DNA from: Rheinheimera maricola
Lineage (GTDB): Bacteria > Pseudomonadota > Gammaproteobacteria > Enterobacterales > Alteromonadaceae
Direction: 5' to 3'
Assembly: GCF_016918075.2 (NCBI RefSeq)
Contig: NZ_JAERPS020000002.1
Coordinates: 372,001 to 436,000, forward strand
Length of the DNA stretch: 64,000 bases
In this document: positions 63,979-64,000 of the stretch, piece after piece
How the letters are laid out: each line of letters opens with the position of its first letter
Position numbering within the stretch: position 1 is the stretch's first letter
Notes under the pieces: model-generated
Database searches by the model: none
What the model was told of the DNA's origin: nothing
What the model saw: the letters and a program-made list of their open reading frames with translations, nothing else
Program-made: the position numbers and the translations under genes

Positions 63979-64000
63979 TTAAAAGTTCATTCGTACACCA
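63979..64000 (-). CDS. TonB-dependent receptor (C-terminal end only)
   Basis: Only the last codons are present: ...GVRMNF followed by TAA (stop at 63979-63981). A terminal GVRMNF with a closing Phe is typical of TonB-dependent receptors, and the terminator and downstream cupin-8/SapC genes match the usual neighbourhood of such receptors in chitin or carbohydrate loci. The call depends on six residues and context. Confidence 0.55.

Overview
The window looks like chromosome from an aquatic gammaproteobacterium of the Alteromonadales type (Rheinheimera/Alishewanella/Arsukibacterium-like; inferred from gene content and protein flavour, not from rRNA). Supporting signs are an Alteromonadales-style N-acetylglucosamine cluster (nagK, SIS-type nagB, nagA, nagP, nagX), extended PstC/PstA proteins, a GlyGly-CTERM subtilase, SapC and cupin-8 proteins beside a TonB-dependent receptor, and a MipA/DUF3019/two-component cluster. 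I see no rRNA, tRNA, CRISPR array, insertion sequence, phage or integron.

Layout. 1-1.64 kb: end of a Pit-type phosphate transporter, its PhoU-like partner, and a PhoU (minus strand). 1.9-7.7 kb: gcvR-like regulator, ppk-ppx (overlapping, behind a strong candidate Pho box) and a SulP transporter. 7.9-12.4 kb: secreted methyltransferase-like protein, then an alpha/beta hydrolase with a NatAB-like ABC exporter. 12.4-17.5 kb: AlkB-type alkane hydroxylase with a divergent AraC regulator, an MBL-fold hydrolase, an M20 amidohydrolase and Tag glycosylase. 17.6-22.9 kb: a 1746-residue secreted subtilase. 23.1-27.1 kb: MipA/OmpV, DUF3019, response regulator, histidine kinase and a solute-binding protein. 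27.2-31.9 kb: Cys-rich secreted protein, wHTH-TM-TPR protein and HDOD-GAF protein. 31.9-46.6 kb: a phosphate-starvation block (phoR, phoB, tandemly duplicated lipoprotein, TonB-dependent receptor, porin, second phoU, pstB, pstA, pstC, pstS). 46.9-52.5 kb: PEP-CTERM protein, tdh-kbl, TetR regulator, coaD and Wzi. 52.5-60.8 kb: GlcNAc/chitin catabolism. 60.8-64 kb: SapC, TauE/SafE permease, cupin-8 protein and the last codons of a TonB-dependent receptor.

The main theme is phosphorus. PhoB-box-like 11-bp-phased TGTCAT repeats can be read upstream of ppk, phoB, the lipoprotein, the porin, pstS and (internally) pstC. If real, one regulon covers high-affinity uptake (PstSCAB), outer-membrane passage (porin, and probably the TonB receptor with its lipoprotein), polyphosphate storage and turnover (Ppk/Ppx), and feedback (two PhoU paralogues and the Pit/PhoU-like pair). 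The lipoprotein/TonB-receptor pair beside phoBR is the best candidate for an incompletely described system.

The second theme is amino sugars. A palindrome matching the Shewanella-type NagR operator lies between nagK and the GH20 hexosaminidase and overlaps the -35 of a good hexosaminidase promoter. Starts were moved from the longest frame where a Shine-Dalgarno, signal peptide or family N-terminus argued for it. All operator, promoter and terminator calls are by eye.
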